Shown here piece after piece: positions 33,040 through 44,470 of a stretch of 64,000 nucleotides of DNA. Under the pieces are notes generated by a model that saw only the letters and a list, made by a program, of their open reading frames with translations, made no database searches and had not been told where the DNA came from. Each line of letters starts with the position of its first letter. Position 1 is the first letter of the stretch. The DNA comes from Cladobotryum mycophilum. Taxonomy: Eukaryota > Ascomycota > Sordariomycetes > Hypocreales > Hypocreaceae. Location of the stretch: contig CM071589.1 of the NCBI GenBank assembly GCA_036429605.1, forward strand, positions 62,001-126,000. Direction: 5' to 3'. Both the position numbers and the translations under genes were made by a program.

Positions 33040-33228
33040 TTATATACTCGAATCGATCTTATTTAAGCTATTGAATATACTCGAGTTAATCTTATTTAAG
33101 TTAATTATAATTAATTATATTACCCGAGGTTTTACTATGGTTATATTTCTAATTAATAGCTTATACAGGTATTATTAAAAGTGGGTCTAGTTCTATGAAT
33201 AATATAAGTATAAGGTTAAGTTATTATA
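33040..33228 (+). repeat. Fragment of LTR family Y (3' part)
   Basis: Contains the Y block with TATACTCGAGTTAATC, then ATAGCTTATACAGG and the terminal TTAAGTTATTATA. It keeps CTCGA and CCCGAGG where other copies have TTTAA and TTTAAGG, so it is one of the less mutated copies. Confidence 0.6.
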
Positions 33229-33844
33229 AAAGATTAATGTATTTTAAAATTTACTAAAAAGAAAATATAAAATATAAAAAAAGAAAACTACTGCTAGTAA
33301 TAATAAAACAAATAGACTATAAGAATACTATACTTATTAAAAGTATAAAAGCATAAATAACCTCTAGCCTTCTTTATATATTATATATATAAAGTATAAG
33401 GCTTTAAATAAACTTAAGCCTAGAAAGTTAATAAGGTAATATAATAGTAAGAATATTTAGAAACAGGTAAGCTTATTAGTTTATCTGGACTAATAGGAAT
33501 AATAAAAGCAAAAGAGAAAAAGAGAGTAAATAGAGTAATAAAAGCAAGAGCAAGGTTTATTTATTTAATTTATTGTATTACATTAAAAAAGAAATAACTA
33601 AAACATAAAGTTTATAGTAACATAAAAAAAGAATAGTTTAATTTATATATTAGTCTTTTTTTAAATATTAAATATATTAATATTATGTTTTAATAAATAA
33701 AGCTAGGGTAAATAAGACTTATATATAAAGAGTAATAATAATAGTAATAATAATAATAATATTAATAATAATAAATATTAAAATTAAAAAGAAATAAGAA
33801 TAAAAGAATAATTAAAATAAAATCTTAAGACTATAAATTTAATT

Positions 33845-34227
33845 AACTAATTAAGCTATTAATAATAAATAATATTATTAATAATTAGTTAAATATATAA
33901 AAAAGTTATATAAGTTAATATATATAATAATTAGGTTTATTATAATCTAAATAAATATAAGGTTTATTTTAATAAAAATAAACAAATTATTTAATAGTTA
34001 TTATAATTATTTAATAATTTTTTATTTATTTAAAGATTTTATGTTTATTTAATAATTCTATGTTTATTTAATAAACTAATGTTTTAAAGGTAAGCCGGAT
34101 TATTAATATAATTAACTAGCTTATTTAAGGTTTTGCTGTAATTATGCTTATTATAGTAAGTATAAGTAATTCTAAAAGTGGGTCTCTTTTTTAGTGTATA
34201 ACCTAGACGTAGGGTCAGGTTATTATA
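33845..34227 (+). repeat. Copy of LTR family Y, divergent subfamily
   Basis: Starts inside the AATAATTAGTTAAATATATAAAAAAG block and ends CAGGTTATTATA. It carries repeated ATTTAATAA units related to the extra block of the inverted copy at 16419-16903. Confidence 0.55.
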
Positions 34228-34539
34228 ATTATTATATAATAACTTATTATATATACTTATAAAGACAGTTAAATGTATATAATAAATATTTAAAATAAAA
34301 ATAAAAATAAAAAAGATATAAAATATTATTAGAATAAAAAATAAAAAATAGTAATACTAATTTTAAAATAAAATTATATAAAGAAATCTAATAAAATAGT
34401 ATAAAAAGATAAATAATAATATAAATATAAAACTATAGTACTTAACTATAGTTAAAAAAGATTTTATAATCTTATAGCCTTAATAATAAAATAATATTAA
34501 TAAATTTAAAACCTTAATAGATTTCTTTTAAAATAGGAC

Positions 34540-34745
34540 TTTTAATTTTTAAAACAATAAATTAATAATAGTTACACACTATACTAGCTAAAGCATAAGT
34601 ACACTACAATAATAAAAGTAATAGGTTTTTCTCCTAGCATATACATTTCTTTGTTTTTTAATATTATAAAAAGACTAAGGCCCCTAAAATAGAATAGCCA
34701 GTTAAAGTAATAATAATAATAATAGTAATAAAATTTAATATAAAT
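34540..34745 (+). repeat. Fragment related to family Z with a (TAA)n tail
   Basis: Shares CTCCTAGCATATAC, TTTTAATATTATAAAAAGACTAAGGCCC and a TAATAATAATAAT tail with the Z element at 15079-15490. The 5' part is missing or decayed. Confidence 0.5.
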
Positions 34746-35154
34746 AATTTAATCAATTAAATATTATTAAAATATTTTTATGAGATTTATTTTTATATAT
34801 TAATTATAATTTAAATCTTTTAAAAATAAATATTAAAATAAAATATTATATTAATTATTTATTATTTAATATAAAATTTATATTTCATAAATTAATAAAA
34901 CTTTTTATTATTTTTTAATTAGAAAATATAATATATTATATTTATCTTTTATTTTATTATATATACTATATTATTTATTTATTTTTAATTAGCTTATATA
35001 TTACCAATAATAATTAATGTAATCTTTTTCTTAATTAATTATAATAATCTTTTATAAAATAATATTATTTATTTATTAATTTTATTAATTAATAAAGTTT
35101 TTATCTTAATTAAATCAATAATTTATAAAAACTAATATTAAATCAATTGAATTA

Positions 35155-35613
35155 ATTATTAATAGTTAATTTTATTAATTTTATTAATGTTCTTGTATTG
35201 TTAGCTACTCTGATTTCTAGCTCCTTAGGTCTTAGGGTTATAGCTAGATTCTATTTACTATAGCTGTATGGGGCGTTTTTTTCCTAGTATTTCTCGGATA
35301 GTTCTCGGGATTGCTGTCTAGTTAGTATTTTAATGTAGGCGAGGGTTAGCGGTCTGTTAGGGGGTTTCTTTTCCGTTCCTTTCTTTGCTGCTGTATCTAC
35401 TAGCTTATTTCCAGGAATTTCTTTATGGCCTGGGGCCCAGGAGACTGTTAGATGTCTTGGATAGACCTTACTAGCTATCTGAGAGATCCCTTTAAATAGA
35501 GCTCTAGAGGATAGAGGAGTAATAGGGCTTGTGTTGTTATATTCTGTGACCGCAATTGAGTTGTCTAGGATGATGTGGCCCTCTGTGATTGTAGTGGACA
35601 AATAATGATACAA
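35155..35613 (-). pseudogene. 3' fragment of a Tad-type LINE (RNase H end of ORF2)
   Basis: The minus-strand frame 35284-35613 encodes the C-terminal half of an RNase H domain: HIILDNSIAVTEY, a helix with LFKGISQI, then VSWAPGHKEIPGNKLVDTAAKKG, which carries the last catalytic region. It ends ELSEKY. The AT-rich sequence 35155-35283 would be the 3' tail of the element. Upstream ORF2 parts are missing, as in 5'-truncated LINE insertions. It is less mutated than the adjoining desert. Confidence 0.75.
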
Positions 35614-36121
35614 TGTTAAGTAATATGGAAATAGAAGGCCTTAATCTGATCTTGAATAGCTTAAAGGGTAGAAACAAATACGTCAATGATATTGGATTAT
35701 TAAAAACTCGTACATTTGGCCGATTGCCTTGGTTCACCCTGAGACGGCCCGAGGTATGAGATTGAGTACCTCTCCTTGCAGGACTGACGCAGTGAATCGG
35801 CAGCTTTCAATTAAAGTAACCTTCATTCTACGCTCAATTTCATTACACTATATCAGATTCAATACTTGATTTACCCGTTTGCCTCGTTTCTGTGACTGAT
35901 CTATGACCTCAAGATTAGCCACCGACTAAATGGAGCAACGATGTTATGATTAGGCGCATGATGGCCCTTTGATCTCGTGATCAGTCATGACAGTGAGAAA
36001 TCTTTCCTTTATATAATAATACTCGAAGAAAAATACTGAGAAGTCTTTCTTTCCACTTGAATTATTCTCAAGGCCTTCAAACATAAGCACATATGAAAGA
36101 AATCATTTCTCATCCGACAAA
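35614..36121. other. Intergenic, promoter region of the small plus-strand gene
   Basis: Balanced sequence, no gene recognised. TATATAATAATACTC at about 36013 is a possible TATA-like element about 110 bp before the next ATG. Confidence 0.4.
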
Positions 36122-36627
36122 ATGGCCGACCGACCCAATGACCCTGTTACTCATGCTGGTAATCAGATGGAAGGCGAGCAGGTAACGCAGCCAAGATTGC
36201 TTGATGAGCAAGGAGCCATTAGAAAGCAGTTCACCGGTATGTCGTAAACCCGCAATACACATTATGACCAAGTCTAATAAAATCCGCAGAAAAGGGGGCT
36301 ATTGGTGGACTTGGCGACAAGGTCGGAGGACCTATTGGTAAGGATAGCATAATCGGCAAGGAGTTTAAAAGTGATGGAATGATTGGAGGAACTATCCAAA
36401 ATGCCATGGGTGGCGATAAAAGACTACCTCGACTTCCTAAAGGGAAAGCAATCTATAAATACTTAAAGATGTCAACAACACAATATGGAAACAAGGTCCC
36501 GTATGATTTTAATATTGATGCTGGAGGCTTCATACATTCTTTTCCCGTTTTCAGTAACCAATGTATGCCAATGCCGATTATAATCGTAGAGGTTTATGGT
36601 GCTTGGGCCGAAAGAATGGCAAGTTAA
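36122..36627 (+). CDS. Small glycine-rich fungal protein, function unknown
   Basis: Two exons, 36122-36236 and 36290-36627, give about 150 residues. The 53-bp intron has GTATGT, a CTAAT branch site and CAG. The N-terminal 85 residues repeat the theme F/I-x-x-x-GAIGG..KVGGP (AIRKQFT, EKGAIGGLGDKVGGP, KDSIIGKEFKSDGMIGG). This repeat type occurs in small uncharacterised fungal proteins, by my recollection of the pattern. After KRLPRLPKGKA the C terminus is not repeat-like and could be misread if another intron exists. No signal peptide or membrane segment. Function unknown. Confidence 0.6.
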
Positions 36628-36715
36628 TATATTCAACCGTGACACCCATTATGGCAGGCATTTTGTCTGTTCGAATAGTTAATTCTATCTTACTATAATT
36701 CGCAACTAACCTAGC

Positions 36716-36960
36716 CTATTGGCTGGATGCGAAGAATTGCGGCCATGACTCCAACTCCGACCTCAAACCATCCCGGCATAATGTCTCGATATCCAGGCGC
36801 ATGAGCGGCGTAGGAACAGCTCCAATCACAGCTCTATCCACTCTAGCCGTTCCCGTAGAGCAACGGATTGATGATCTCTCATTACTGGAGATGGAAAGGA
36901 TTATTCGTGGACTGAGCAGTGCTTCCTGGTATGTCCAGCCGCGAGTCAAATACGATTTAT
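36716..36960 (-). pseudogene. HET (heterokaryon incompatibility) domain fragment
   Basis: The short frame contains TRGWTYQEALLSPR, the conserved C-terminal signature of HET domains (R-x-W-T-x-Q-E-x-x-L-S-x-R). The rest of the domain, including the upstream W-I-D-x-x-C-I-x-Q block, is not found on either side. It is a relic of a gene in the fungal self/non-self recognition family. Confidence 0.6.
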
Positions 36961-37552
36961 TCTAGAGATTTTCTTCCGTTGCATCACTACAGATTTCCAA
37001 AGGCCTAGCTTATCTTTCACGATGAATATTGATTATTTAAGTAGTTGGATTAGTTGTTTCAGCTTCAGTAACTTCCAGAAAAAAAGACCCTCAGTTGCTA
37101 CTCTAGCAGACATAGCGCAACTAGTATAAAATACTCTAGTGAAGATGGAGGATATTTTTCCAAGCTCAGAACGTTTTTCATCTGTTTAGTTGTGTACAAT
37201 ACAAAGGCACCAGGCTAGAGAAACTAAAGTCCCAAACTCAGTGCTACTCTTATAGCATCGGATACCGTCTGCAGGAAATAGTAGATATCGATTTCGGTTC
37301 TCAAATTAGAGATTATTGCCTACAATCCTTGTCAGAAGTTCGCATTAATAAAGCTGCCTTGCAATCACAAGCTGAGTTTGACATAATGATTTGTAGTTGT
37401 AAGAGCATAACACAACCCTTTTTTATACTACTTTACTTTTAGGATGATTGTTTTTTATTTATTTTTATTTTATAAAAGCAACTTTGTCTTCCAGACCAAT
37501 TTTATTCCACTTCTTATCCACCCAAATTCTTCTCAACTCAAGCCAAGTCACT
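36961..37552. other. Intergenic without recognised gene
   Basis: No supported frame. A T-rich stretch at about 37440-37475 lies shortly before the next ATG and may be part of that gene's leader. Confidence 0.4.
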
Positions 37553-38549
37553 ATGGAAAATTATCGTCTTTACACTGCCCAAAGCAGGCCTAATCTTTGG
37601 GAGCTTCTTAAGAGCCCGACTCACCCATTAAATGCTGCCTGCCAGTTTTTATCGAACAAGACCAGTATTTTCAACATTATTCCGGCCAACTCGATAAAGT
37701 CGAAGCCTTTGCTTCCTACAATTTGCCATTGTCGAAGTTAATTTGCGCGGGGAGGAGCATATCATTGCGTGTGGACGTTCCATCCCTCTTTACTGGCCCG
37801 AAATCGACGCAATTGGAGATAAAAAGGGCCTTCGTCAACACCCAGAGGCTTTACATACTCTCCCAGATGAAGGTTATGATGGCATCCTCTCCAGGGCCTT
37901 CCAACAGTACTTTGCAAGAGAAGGCATCTTCTAAGATACAAAAGGACTAAGACCGTTACCTGATCCCGCTGCAACGAGGACAGAGCCACCGAATGCACTG
38001 TCTGCTATCTCTATTACTGTTCGCCCAGAATTTCGTTCTCAGGGATTGGCAGAGGTCTTGATCCTAGCCATGAAACAATCGGCAATAGATCGAGGCTTTG
38101 ACGCAATGGTGGTGCCTCTCCGACCTACACGAAAGGCCGAGTTCCCCAGGACAAACATGACAAGTTATTCATCATGGTCAATGGCAAGAAACCAAGGTCA
38201 TGGCACTCTGAAATCGACAGATACGGCCTATCTCAACCTGCCTTTTGATCCCTGGTTATGGAAATATGTTCGGCTAGGAGCCAAATTAATCAAAGTGGCG
38301 GCACGAAGCATGTATGTAGAGGGGAGTAGCAAAGACTGGCAGGAGTGGACTGGTGTCAATTTTGAACAGCTGATTGGACGCAAAGGTACGATTTCAAAAC
38401 GAGACCTTGACTCGGGTAATTTGTACGTAGAAGCTACGTTTCCCAAGGGGTTAGTCCCCTTGAAGTATTATGTCGAAGAACAGCGCTGTGTTTACTTGGA
38501 GCCAAATATCTGGCTATATCATGAGCTATCAGGCAGTGCCTTTGCATAG
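37553..38549 (+). pseudogene. GNAT-family N-acetyltransferase-like protein, broken
   Basis: A single collinear protein of about 330 residues can be followed through three frames. The start is MENYRLYTAQ at 37553. The second segment includes HIIACGRSIPLYWPE, and the third ITVRPEFRSQGLAEVLI, the acetyl-CoA-binding motif A (R/Q-x-x-G/A) of GNAT enzymes. It ends EPNIWLYHEL. The breaks are one-base losses near the T5 run at 37646-37650 and near 37722, and a TAA at about 37932 where CAA would fit. Similar fungal proteins are uncharacterised GNATs. As sequenced it cannot be translated, but two of the three lesions could be read errors. Confidence 0.6.
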
Positions 38550-39257
38550 TTAGTAATATATTATGCTTGGTCAGGGTAAGCTATGAAACCTTGTGAACCT
38601 ATGGCCTGGTCCTTTTCCCCTTGCTTAGCTTATGCTTGGTTTAAGGGTCCCCGGTCCTGGGACCCTTAAACCATCCATATTGAACATGGGAATGAATGGT
38701 AGTGGATTTAGTAAAGAAGGCGACAGAGTCAGGGGACATTCAAATCCATGAATCCTGCCCTTAACAGAAGACGGGGCGTTCGTCTTTATGAAGGATAGAG
38801 AGAGAAGGGGGCAGCCAATCGGAATTGAAATTGGAAACGTACTATAAAAATGCGTTCAATCAGCCCCCAATGCTTTGGCAACGCTTATAGGCCAAAATCC
38901 GACCTTTCAATGTCTTTGAGACATCCTGATCCTTCTTTTTCTAGGCTACAAGGCTTTCTACAGCTAGACTAAGTGCCTTGTAAACCTATTATGTAGCAAA
39001 TGTATGTTTACTTTGGTTGTTTATTCTTCGTAGCTCATTCTACTCACATCCTGTATGGTGAATGGTAGATATTGGGTTTACAAAATGCGTAGAATAATAA
39101 CAAATAGGAATTAGACCGGTAAGTTATGGATAGTATATAGAAATAGTCAACTAGATCCAATCCAGCTCGTACTAATGCAGAAGAGACGATACAAGGCATA
39201 AAACTAACGAGATTTAGACGTTATTTTCTCCGTACCTTTGCACTACCTAGTCCAAGA
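38550..39257. other. Intergenic between convergent genes
   Basis: No gene. GGGTCCC and GGGACCC-type inverted strings near 38645-38670 (GGGTCCCCGGTCCTGGGACCC) could form a hairpin, possibly in the 3' UTR of the GNAT gene. Confidence 0.4.
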
Positions 39258-41258
39258 TCACAGTTCGTCGTGTTGCTTGTTAGCTTCTTTATCGTTCAAA
39301 GCTTCAGTCTCATCGACAAGACCAGGCATTTCACCAACTCTGCCAACTGGAAGGTCAGGGCATGTCCCAGGTGGAGCAAGTGGATCTGTTATAACTCCAT
39401 GAATGATTGTAGCCTTGTTCTCTTCAATGGCTTTGACTTGATTCTCGGCACAGGTAGAGGCTAAGCCTCGCAGATAGCATGTGACTGACGGGACAGTGGG
39501 TGGCTTGAGTTGGGTGCGTGATTCAAAAGTGCCCTCTGTCGAGTAGTCATCATGTGTAGCAATCTTTCCCGTGGCAACGTCTTTCTTTTGCATGACTCGG
39601 TGAAATATTTCGTAAGATGCCCTTGGCTGGTAGGCAGGAACCATATGTCCAGACTGATAAACACGAGTAAACGAAAACAAACCATGCTGGCGGACTTGGC
39701 CTGCTGGTGAATCAATGTCTATTTCGACATTTGTGTACCCGGCAAGACCGAACTTTTCTGTCTCACTATACTGCACCTCCAGACTGACTCGCTCGCCACC
39801 AATCCAGTTGCAGGCAAAGTCGCGGTCACCATACACCAAGGCTACTTGAAGGCCATCGTCCAACAGGTTGGCAATATCTTCAAGATATCCTTCAGGATCT
39901 CTTCTCGCATAGTCGCCAGTACTGTTAAACGCTGCCCCCACGATATTCGAAATATCAGTGTAGTTGACAGGTACACCCAATGCCTTGAGAACCTTTTCTG
40001 TAGCAAGGTACTCCACAAAGAAGTTGGGAGGGTATGCATCCAGGTAGCAATGAGCAATATCATAAAAGGCCCACTTCTTCCGAAACATGTAGGGACCTTC
40101 CACCTTGTTCTGGCAAAAGTCGCTCGCCTCCTTACACGCTTCGTTGGCTTTGGTAGCATTGCCATACATTTCAGGGTCCAGGGTCTCAGCAAGATATTGG
40201 CACAAAAGAATCTTATCCTCGCAGCCGTCCTTTTGCGAATAGGCAACGAGAGCATTGGCATACTCCTCGCGGGTGACACCTGCAATACCGTATGCATTTC
40301 TATCATAAGCAAACTGCGGACTCGCCGTTTCTTGGGTAAGGAGATCTACACAGCCATTGATGACACCAAGAGTGGTCAGGTTGAGGGCCTTTGCCTTTGC
40401 CAAGGAACCATCCTGGATCCGAGAGTTCTGCTTCTGGATATAGGCGGCAAATCCAGGCCCGTATCGACCTCCATATGATTCCGTCCAGATACTAATGGAT
40501 TTATCTGAAGACTTGTACTCGGGGAAATCTTGTGTCCAGACTTGGAGAAAGTTCCAGAATTGCCGAGCAGCGTTTGATGTAGTATTCGCAGTCGACAAGA
40601 GATTTTGGGTACTGAATGTTCCTTCAATCATTGTAGGATTCGTTGGTTGCTTTTTATTCTTTGAAGGGTGAATATCACCAGTCTTTAAATCCAAGATTCC
40701 GGGGGTTGGGATATCATAGCTGAAACCGGTTTGGACTGGCTGGTCAAGGTATAAAACGTTATATTCTTGATTCCAGGACCAAGGGTTGGTGTCTGGGTTG
40801 AAATTCTCATCAATGTGGCATGGTCCGTTTTCTGTAAACAGCCCAAACATTGAAGATGCGCCAGGTCCCCCACTCATCCAGATAACCAACGGTGCGTTGT
40901 CGGGATCTTTCAGAGACTTGAAGTACCAGAAGAATGAATGGATTGGATAATCATGCTTGACCTCGGTCATTGTGTTTGGCGGGTAGTTCACATAGCCAGC
41001 GTATGAAGTCGCCGTCCCGCATATATTTGCCTAGGGATGGAAATAAAACGGTCAGCCTTCTTTATCACTAGAATGAGCAAATAAAAAGGAGCTATCACTG
41101 CTCAATAAGTATGAACTTACGTCAACATTGTTATAGGTTATGTCGACGCCTTTCAAGACGGTTGAACGGACTTTGGCCGCATACTTCGACTTTGGCGGAT
41201 GCTGTGCTGTTGCTAGCACACCAAAAAGAAATAGCCTTGTGGTAGCCCACAAACGCAT
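39258..41258 (-). CDS. Serine carboxypeptidase (S10 family) with N-terminal signal and C-terminal HDEL
   Basis: Exons 41258-41121 and 41030-39258 (90-bp GT-AG intron) give 636 residues. The N terminus is a signal peptide (RLFLFGVLATAQ). Family landmarks are present: WMSGGPGASSMFG (oxyanion region), WTESYGGRYGP with the nucleophile serine near residue 231, YGDRDFACNW with the catalytic Asp, and SGHMVPAYQP with the catalytic His near residue 508. It removes C-terminal residues from peptides, usually in acidic compartments or outside the cell. Unusually, the protein ends KQHDEL, an exact HDEL ER-retrieval signal, after about 80 residues beyond the usual S10 core. Several N-x-S/T sites fit a secretory-pathway protein. 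The frame is intact. A CT-rich repeat and TTTATATAAGA lie 210-270 bp upstream. Confidence 0.93.
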
Positions 41259-41500
41259 GACGGACTGGGGCAGGGGTACTTCAAATGGAATGGAAGTGGA
41301 GACACGTCTATGAATCTGTCGGTATTGTGATTTTTGTAGCGCAAAGAGTGGCGATGGAGCTCGCTTGTAGAAAGTTCTAGAGTACGAGCTCTATGGAATG
41401 AGCCTCTGAAGCCAGCTATCGCAACGATGAATGATGGGACACAAGAATATCATGGAGTATCAGGAGGTTTATATAAGATACCCTCAACTACAAAGCATGT

Positions 41501-41527
41501 CCTCTTCTTCCTCTTCTTCCTCTTCTT
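41501..41527. repeat. Pyrimidine minisatellite (CCTCTTCTT)3
   Basis: Three exact tandem copies of CCTCTTCTT, upstream of the carboxypeptidase gene; on the gene's coding strand this is a GA-rich tract. Confidence 0.85.
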
Positions 41528-43637
41528 ACACCTATACATTAATCTAGGCACTTAGTAGTTCACCGCGACACGCTATATTAAGAATGCTACTCTATGCACA
41601 CGCATATTGACATGATTGGAAGAGATGGAATCGACTGCATATATGACTAACGGAATGCACAATGCAGCTCTACGTGACGTAAGTATGCAGTCGCATGTGA
41701 AATGTGTCTCGCTTAGAGGTGCACGGATAACATGTTTATCGTGTACGGGCTCCCTATATCTCATCATAAATGGGAGCGACCGGTACTTGGACACGACGGG
41801 AAGTGTGCTATAACCATGGGTTGTACAAGAAAATATTACATTGTACGATATGACCACTGTTGCGACCATCGAATGGTAGAGAAAAATGGCATGGAATTGA
41901 TAAACAATATAGTAAGATATGCTGATCGATACCGAGACCATGACACCAACAGGCCGTGTATTTTGACTTTCTACGTCAATGTACATCTCATCAACCCCAC
42001 AACCAATCCAGTTTACCGTTATGGTAGCATCAGGACGAGGGGAAAGCGAATGAATATTACTAAGACTTGATCCGGACACGACGTGGCAAGTTAATTACCA
42101 GTCTCGAACAACATGTGAGGAGCATCAACTTGAGTGGCGTGGATTGTGGCTGGCTGCGTTCACGTCATCGGAACAAAGTAATTGGTCTTTTTCGTTCTCG
42201 ACATAATACACCCCTCATGGAATGCAGGGATGCAATTGGCACTTGGTCAGGATGAGGTCAATTGGCAGACATACTATCCGGAGCAATCTTGTTTGTGGTC
42301 AGAGAAGATAGTGACGAGATGAGTAGGGCGATAGGGAGAAGGTTTCTCGTCATAGAATATAGCATGGTAAAGAACCTGCTATTTTACCAGTGTGAACACT
42401 AAACTCATGTCCGGCCCCTCCCGCTCCCGTCTCCCATCAAACGTCACATCTCCCCCTCACCAACAAAACACCGCCCCACTTCCCCGCGCAGCAGAGAACG
42501 CCTATTCAACGCAATGTCCAATATTCATGCAACTTACTCCCGGTCTGCTAGTGTCGGTTACAGCCGTCCAAACCGTCGCAACTCACAGTGCGTCCAACAC
42601 CAAGAAGCCCACATTGTTCAGTATTACTGTTTTGCTGTTGAGTCACCCACAGTACTACCAGGCGGGGTCAATTGAGGTTGAAGCAAGGCGGGATCACGTA
42701 ATTAAGGAACGCTCATGGTATACGGATGTTCATTTCATGACCTCTACTTCTGTGAGACAGATTCCGGTTTCTGCCTAAGCTAATGATAGCGCGGGATAAT
42801 GCGGAGCACCTAACAATATTACTAGACAGCACACTGTCGCTGTCGCGGTTGTCATCCGTAATTGTTTGGACTGTCTGGGACTCCGTTATAGCTAGAGGCA
42901 CGGATACTGTTTTATTCACGCTTAGTGCACAAAACGATATTGGATAAATGCAAACTTGAGACATTAGAGTAGTTTTACGGGCATCCATACTAGCAGCTGT
43001 TTATTCTAGTGTTCTAGCTGCCCCTTGCTTCTAGCTACCCTGTAAGTTATCCTTCCCGGTCACCCTATCACACTGACTAAGCGTGTTGCGTGTAGTGTTG
43101 TGAATTGCAGTGGTGTCTTTTATATCTGCAATCTCGTAAATATTAGATTAGTATGGCGGGATCAGGGTAAGTATCAGCAAAGCTGGTGCGCATATCGCGA
43201 TACGGTTGTTACTGACACGACAGTCCAAGAAAGGCCAAGAGATCACAAGCAGTTCTAGAAAATGCGGAAACCTCTTTACCCTCCATACATCCTGTCACAC
43301 TATGACTGAGATATCATACAAAGGTTGAACCCCTACATTCCCAGTCTGCATCCCAACCCGTCCTCCCCAAGCAGAAGCTGGACTTACAATTATCATGCCT
43401 CATTTGGGTAGGGTTTGTAATGTATGATATAGAGGATTTTGTATCACTAAGAATGCCACGGAGAGCGTTGGCTATAAAAAAGAGTTTATATAAATTGGAT
43501 AAAATGTTACCAGAGAATAAGAATGATATCCATGACATCGCAACGTTGGACCCGGATCGCTCCATCACTGTCTTGCCCATATATACAATTGTCAAAATCC
43601 CACCCCAAACTTTTAAACTATATCCAATCCCCATAAC
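41528..43637. other. Long intergenic stretch without recognised gene
   Basis: About 2.1 kb of balanced composition. Several frames of 60-170 codons occur (for example 41573-42079 minus and 42392-42778 plus), but none shows a known motif, a plausible intron set or consistent coding character. It may hold a decayed gene or a non-coding transcript. Confidence 0.4.
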
Positions 43638-44470
43638 TTAAGAAACATAGTTGACAGTCAATTGTCCATTGGCGACGTTGTTGCCCGGGTCGGTGGGAAC
43701 GCTACCACACACACGGCAACCATGATCCTTGATCTGGTTAAGATAGTCCATGGATTGTTGCTTGTTGAAGAGGCGACCACCAATGTTTTGGTAAAAGGCA
43801 CAGATTCTGCCAAAAGCGTGTGGCACGCAACCGACATGCTGCCCGTTGCCCCACTGCCCATCAGGCCCCCTCCGACAGCGTTGATAACATCATCCAGATG
43901 GCCTGCAGGAGTGTGGCCGATGCCACCAACGCCGCAAGTTGAGCTGCCACGGCAGTTGATTCCAAGAGATCTTGCCAGCAGTTCAGTGGCAGTCTCTTGC
44001 TTGGTGACTGGTGCAGTATCCACAGGAGTCTCCTGAGCTTTCTCCTTTCTGGCAACCACGTTGACCATATCCATGCCACGGCGGGCATTTGTGACCATGT
44101 TTGCAGTCAGCATTCCATTCTTGACATTGTTGCCAGGATCAGTGGGAACACTGCCACAGGCTCCGCATCCGTGGTCAAGGAGTTGTTGGACAAAGTTGAC
44201 GGTCTGACCAACTGTCCATCTTCGACCACGTGTGGATTGGTAGAAGATGCAAAGCGAGGGATCTCCAATGGTGACAGAGGACTGAACACATGTAATATGC
44301 TGTCCATCTGTAAAGACTTTATTCTGATCCATGGACCTCATCTGGGCCTGGGCCTCTCCGAGGAGACCTTTGTTGCCACTACAGAGACCACTGCCACGAC
44401 AGTTGATCCCCAGAGCACTCACTGCAGAGGCAGCGGTAGCGAGGACGCCCAAGCTCTTAGTAAAGATCAT
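43638..44470 (-). CDS. Secreted protein with two KP4-like (killer toxin family) domains, second domain frameshifted
   Basis: The start at 44470 gives a signal peptide (about residues 1-19). A first KP4-type domain follows at about residues 20-127, with the family's GINCRGS start and a CGSVPT motif near its end. A dibasic RR at residues 130-131 and a basic stretch near 141-143 could be processing sites. A second KP4-type domain begins near residue 169. Its C-terminal half lies in another frame (43638-43826), ending with the same CGSVPTDPGNNV block. The break is a one-base loss, probably in the C5 run (plus strand) at 43866-43870. KP4 of Ustilago virus P4 is a calcium-channel-blocking killer toxin; related cellular genes occur in ascomycetes. 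Whether this copy works depends on whether the frameshift is real. Confidence 0.82.

Larger units (their letters stand above)
30131..35150. other. Second AT-rich desert
   Basis: About 5 kb of AT-rich DNA with mono- and trinucleotide AAT/ATT runs. Recognisable contents are listed separately: LTR-Y fragments, a Z-like fragment and a small GC-rich spot. No intact gene. Its left edge cuts the NRPS carrier domain, so it contains or replaced the 5' part of that gene; no NRPS sequence is found on its right side. Confidence 0.6.

Noticed and set aside
41573..42079. 168-codon minus-strand frame in the intergenic region
   Set aside because: Opposing frames of similar length overlap it, with no motif, signal or splice pattern.
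42392..42778. 128-codon plus-strand frame
   Set aside because: Low-complexity start, no recognisable domain, no conserved context; probably chance.
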